From Cannabis sativa (Eukaryota; Streptophyta; Magnoliopsida; Rosales; Cannabaceae): a stretch of DNA of 64,000 nucleotides. The DNA lies in contig NC_083605.1 of the NCBI RefSeq assembly GCF_029168945.1, positions 33,431,280 to 33,495,279 of the forward strand, in the 5' to 3' direction. Positions within the stretch are counted from its first letter, which is position 1. The number at the start of each line of letters is the position of its first letter. This document shows, one piece after another, positions 62,755 to 64,000 of this stretch. The notes below the pieces were generated by a model. That model searched no databases and was not told where the DNA came from. It saw only the letters and a program-made list of their open reading frames with translations. The translations under genes were made by a program, and so were the position numbers.

Positions 62755-62773
62755 CCATGGCTCTGGTGCCAGT
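62755..62773 (-). other. primer-binding site of Cop-A4
   Basis: Minus-strand ACTGGCACCAGAGCCATGG immediately after the LTR end; differs from TGGTATCAGAGCCATGG in its first part only. Confidence 0.78.
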
Positions 62774-64000
62774 TGTTGGAAATTATTTTACCAGGATCTT
62801 GATTTACTAACAAGTATGTTGGATTAACAACCTTATATGAATTCTAAAACAATGAAAATAAACACATATAAAGTTAGAAAACCTTACAGTGGGTGCAGCG
62901 GAATAATATGACTCCTTCCGTTCAGATCTCTAGCCCTTGATTCCTTTCTGTAGCAGAGCATCACCAAGATCTGAACCTGGATCTTCTTTTCTCCTTCTTT
63001 GATGCAGAAATTCCATAGTCTTCCATACTATGATTGAGATACCACTTGATGTGTGTGGGCACTACTCATCTCACAAGGATTTCAAAAATTCTCTCTCTTT
63101 TCTCTCTTAATTTCGTGGCTTATGGCTTTTAAAGATGTGCAAGAAAAGAGACACAAAGGTTGCTTTATATAGGGAGAAGGGAGAGCACAACTTTCCAAAT
63201 AAAACAGTTTCCTCTTTTACTGTGTAATTGATTAACTGCCTTATTTAGTGTGATCCACCACTTTCCTATTATAGCTAGGCTTTGATTAGCAATTACATGA
63301 CAATTAAAAAATAAAAATAATAATTGGGAAACACAAAGGGAGTGCTCGGCCATAGAGGGAATATGGGCCTCACTTGGATTTTGAAGTTTCCTCAATTTTA
63401 TTTCTATTTCTCCAAAAATGTCATTTTTTCAATTCTAAACATTTAAATGCCAAAACTAATTATTTAATAACTAAAATAGATTATTAAATAATATTGTCAC
63501 TGAAAATAATTATTAATTAGACATGCAAAGTCTCTCAATTGATAATTAAACCTAGAAACCCTTTTCTTTACGATTTCATCCTTAAAATGTGAGAATTCAT
63601 AAAGTAGACATAGTCTAACTTTTAGAATTATAATTGATTAATTAAAATCAATTAACTGAGTCTTACAAGCAGTATGGCCTCAACTAGTATGGGGACCATG
63701 GGTCTATATAACCGAGCTTCCAATAAGTCGAACCGAATTTACCAAGTAAATTCCCTAACTTATTAATTCCTCATTGAATCCACACTTAGAACTTGGAATT
63801 GCACTCTCAGTCATATAGAAACGCTCTATATGTTCCACGATATAGACACGTCATTAGTTATCCATTGTTATAACCCTAATGTGATCATTGATCCTCTATA
63901 TAGATGATTTACACTGTACAGGGATTAAATTACCGTAACACCCTACAATGTATTTTATCCTTAAAACACTTAACCCTGTATAAATGATATCTCACCTAAG
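62774..64000 (-). repeat. Cop-A4 5' LTR (partial, runs off the window)
   Basis: The first 1227 bp (plus coordinates) of an LTR that by eye is nearly identical to 53030-54256. In minus sense this is its 3' two thirds. Expected to end near 64700. A TATA-like CCTATATAAA lies at 63164-63173. The frame 63165-63395 duplicates 53421-53651 and is LTR sequence. Confidence 0.93.

Larger units (their letters stand above)
54956..62773 (-). mobile_element. Cop-A4 internal region, decayed Ty1/copia
   Basis: About 6.2 kb after removing the hAT-like insertion (55283-56866). It starts in minus sense at the primer-binding site (62755-62773) and ends at the polypurine tract (54956-54970). No long open frame. 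Pol remnants lie in the same order and spacing as in Cop-A2. The leader (about 60280-62773) is fuller than in A2 and matches Cop-A1. It is flanked by two near-identical LTRs, so the insertion is young although the coding part is dead. Confidence 0.85.

Overview
This window is a plant (eudicot-type) repeat landscape with no intact cellular gene in it. AT-rich sequence is filled with nested, broken LTR retrotransposons, DNA-transposon derivatives and LINE debris. The families seen are Ty3/gypsy Tekay-type chromoviruses, a Tat-lineage gypsy fragment, three Ty1/copia groups, and hAT-, CACTA- and L1-like elements, which together place the sequence in a flowering plant. The species cannot be read from the sequence; a Rosales genome such as hop or hemp is only a guess. 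Every long open frame belongs to a transposable element or is a by-product of low-complexity or GC-rich sequence.

Layout. 1-13306: copies of one decayed Ty1/copia family, called Cop-A here, with LTRs of about 1.9 kb. They are on the minus strand: A1 leader plus 5' LTR at 1-4349, then A2 at 4350-11369, followed by a plus-strand copy of the same LTR at 11370-13306 that forms a large inverted repeat. 13307-14132: fragment of a Tat-lineage gypsy polyprotein. 14133-22523: Tekay-1, a nearly full-length but dead plus-strand gypsy chromovirus. 22524-27593: older AT-rich spacer with LINE remnants, a 21-bp minisatellite and an RNase H-like pseudogene. 27594-29399: copia LTR plus leader containing a family of small palindromes. 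29400-30940: truncated Tekay-type LTR. 30941-40790: Tekay-2 on the minus strand, whose 5' LTR carries a CACTA-like element (37319-38893) with a long (AG)n run. 41139-48903: two plus-strand Tekay LTRs (Tekay-3 and Tekay-4), the second followed by gag and pol until a minus-strand copia cuts it at 48904. 48904-51527: that copia (3' LTR and a piece of pol). 51528-64000: tandem Cop-A array LTR-internal-LTR-internal-LTR (A3 and A4) sharing the middle LTR, with a hAT-like element at 55283-56866.

Nesting order can be read in places. Copia entered Tekay-4; Cop-A then sits inside that copia; a hAT element entered Cop-A4; a CACTA-like element entered the Tekay-2 LTR; a small MITE entered the plus-strand Cop-A LTR. 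The missing halves of Tekay-4 and of its copia should lie beyond the right edge.

I found no new functional gene system. The most unusual signals are structural. Cop-A leaders carry GC-rich, palindrome-rich islands at a fixed distance downstream of the primer-binding site. The copia leader at 28.2-29.2 kb carries repeated small hairpins with paired changes. The two measurable Cop-A internal regions share a shortened pol, which suggests a non-autonomous lineage mobilised in trans.
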